Shown: positions 62,764-64,000 of the stretch, in pieces
Layout: every line of letters begins with the position of its first letter
Numbering within the stretch: position 1 is the first letter of the stretch
DNA from: an uncultured Bacteroidia bacterium
GTDB lineage: Bacteria > Bacteroidota > Bacteroidia > Bacteroidales > Prolixibacteraceae
Assembly: GCA_903927965.1 (NCBI GenBank)
Contig: CAIYPA010000437.1
Span: 42,157-106,156 of the forward strand
Length of the DNA: 64,000 bases
Reading direction: 5' to 3'
Program-made: the position numbers and the translations under genes
The notes under the pieces: generated by a model
What the model was told of the DNA's origin: nothing
What the model saw: only the letters and a program-made list of their open reading frames with translations
Databases searched by the model: none

Positions 62764-64000
62764 TCAACTGGTTGGAATGGAAAAACTAAAACTGCTCCCT
62801 TTCCCAGGTTCACTTTCGGCCCAGATCCTTCCTTTGTGTTTCTCAATAAATTCCTTGCATAAGATCAATCCAAGTCCAGTACCCAATTCATTTTGCGTCC
62901 CTTTGGATGAATTGTTCTGGTCAATCCTGAAAAGATTTGCAAGTGCCTCCTGATCAAGTCCAACCCCATTGTCAGTAATCGTTATAATATTCTCATTCAA
63001 TGTTTGTTCCGAAGAAACTAAAATCCTTCCACCCACATTCGTAAACTTGATCGCATTCGATATGAGGTTTCTTAAAATAGTAGCAATCATGGCTTTATCT
63101 GCAAATACATTGAGATTGTGAGGCAATTCCTGAGCGATTGCAATCGATTTCTGTTTGGCAAAGTCTCTGGATAAATCGGCTACATCATTGATCAAGGAGA
63201 CCAATTCGAAGTGTTCGGGTTGAAAGTCCATTCTGCCAGTTTGAGATCTTGACCACTCCAACAAATTGGATAACAACGACATCGCACGTATAGATGAACT
63301 TTGGATAATTTCGGCATATTCCTCGATCCCGTCATAGTCTTTTTCCTTCATCTGTTCCGACAAAAGATTGCTGAACCCAATAATGGCATTGAAGGGGCTT
63401 TTGAGGTCATGGGCAATGATCGAAAAGAATTTGTCCTTGGTGGCATTCAGTTCCTTCAAAAGTGCTTCATTTTGAAGGAGTTTCTCTTCGGCCTTCTTGC
63501 GTTCGGATATGTCACGTGTAATGCTCATGATCGCAGGTTGGTTTTTATAATTGATCATTGCAACCTTAACTTCAACATCAATAAACTGACCGCTTTTCGT
63601 GGCCAATTTTGTTTCGAAATTGACATTCCCATTTGCCAGTAATTTGGAAACACGCATTTGCATCTGATCATCAGGAACTTTAATTTCTACCTTATCAGGT
63701 GAAAGTTCCCTCAATTCATCTTTTGTATAACCCAGAAAGGTTGCTGCTTTTTCGTTGAAATCAATGAAATTTGATGGTTTACCATCAGGGTCGAATAAAC
63801 AGACTGAAATGCTATCCAGGTTTGCATCAAATAGTTCCTTCAATGTTGACTCACTGGATTTGAGTGCTTCTTCGGCTTGTTTGCCTGCTGTAATATCCCT
63901 GGCAGTGGTAATGATCACATCCTTCCCAAAATATTTCCCCTTGTTGGCGATTACATCTTTTGGAAAAATTTCTCCCGATTTACGCTTTCCCCAAAATTCA
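62764..64000 (-). CDS. PAS sensor histidine kinase, 5' end beyond the window
   Basis: At least 411 residues are encoded: the frame stays open from 63918 through 64000 (EFWGKRKSGEIFPKDVIANK, typical PAS sequence), so a GTG at 63918 is not the true start. Partial PAS, then PAS (about 20-140 from the GTG; FIDFNEKAATFLGYTKDELR, PAIMSITRDISERKKAEEKL), HisKA with His in FSIIAHDLKSPFNAIIGF, HATPase with ITDNGVGLDQEALANLF and GTGLGLILCKEFIEKHKG. The C-terminal half is close to that of the kinase at 56506-58581. It is the first visible gene of the five-kinase series, 72 bp before the next. Confidence 0.88.
   Translation of the reverse strand, partial: EFWGKRKSGEIFPKDVIANKGKYFGKDVIITTARDITAGKQAEEALKSSESTLKELFDANLDSISVCLFDPDGKPSNFIDFNEKAATFLGYTKDELRELSPDKVEIKVPDDQMQMRVSKLLANGNVNFETKLATKSGQFIDVEVKVAMINYKNQPAIMSITRDISERKKAEEKLLQNEALLKELNATKDKFFSIIAHDLKSPFNAIIGFSNLLSEQMKEKDYDGIEEYAEIIQSSSIRAMSLLSNLLEWSRSQTGRMDFQPEHFELVSLINDVADLSRDFAKQKSIAIAQELPHNLNVFADKAMIATILRNLISNAIKFTNVGGRILVSSEQTLNENIITITDNGVGLDQEALANLFRIDQNNSSKGTQNELGTGLGLILCKEFIEKHKGRIWAESEPGKGSSFSFSIPTS

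Noticed and set aside
63918..63918. GTG at 63918 as the start of the last kinase
   Set aside because: The frame remains open with PAS-like sequence to the end of the window, so the true start is outside.

Overview
The window looks like a chromosomal segment of a Bacteroidota bacterium, probably class Bacteroidia. The evidence is moderately low G+C, an enrichment of very large PAS/GAF sensor kinases, a propeller/Y_Y_Y sensor kinase, DUF4831 and GxxExxY proteins, MutS2 with a Smr domain, glycan-active GH16/GH30 lipoproteins and secreted enzymes, and repeated 8-bp TAnnTTTG motifs (the Bacteroidetes -7 promoter element) close upstream of many genes. I saw no tRNA, rRNA, CRISPR array or transposase.

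Layout. 1-1.3 kb: the end of a protein of unknown function closed by a perfect terminator. 1.4-2.9 kb: a secreted GH30 enzyme, then a 200-bp array of about 52-bp repeats. 3.2-7.0 kb: the glycerol operon glpK-glpD-glpF (minus strand). 7.2-13.6 kb: a tightly packed minus-strand operon with a winged-helix/nucleotidyltransferase protein, two paralogous cobalamin-type radical SAM proteins, a SAM methyltransferase, a SPASM radical SAM protein and a decayed second methyltransferase. It is the best candidate here for an undescribed biosynthetic system. 13.8-17.4 kb: two GH16 beta-glucanases (probably laminarin, working with the GH30), a remnant of a surface protein, and a ferritin-VIT1 metal transporter.

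17.5-24.4 kb: a 1,875-residue hybrid kinase with about nine PAS domains and a receiver-first partner kinase. 24.4-33.7 kb: PepD dipeptidase, a nearby MFS transporter, DUF4831, the NAD(P)H-hydrate repair enzyme NnrDE, a POT peptide transporter and a SEC-C protein, with several intergenic repeat families. 33.8-39.9 kb: a single-chain type IIG-like restriction-modification protein with a small overlapping partner gene, followed by mutS2. 40.3-44.9 kb: a four-gene signalling operon (membrane hybrid kinase, receiver-HisKA_2 kinase, receiver-LytTR-like regulator, methyltransferase with a GYNGD motif). 44.9-45.8 kb: three 61-64-bp palindromes, two of them bracketing a GxxExxY gene. 45.8-50.1 kb: an NmrA-type oxidoreductase, a predicted outer-membrane protein, a large membrane protein with PepSY-like features and a DUF1097 protein. 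50.2 kb to the end: five consecutive minus-strand sensor kinases, the last running off the window, with no DNA-binding regulator among them.

Together the window combines peptide and glycerol uptake and catabolism, beta-glucan hydrolysis, genome maintenance and defence, and an unusual concentration of sensor kinases (nine kinase-bearing genes), which suggests multi-kinase phosphorelays rather than simple kinase/regulator pairs. Functions come from motifs read by eye. Domain borders are approximate and no database search was run.
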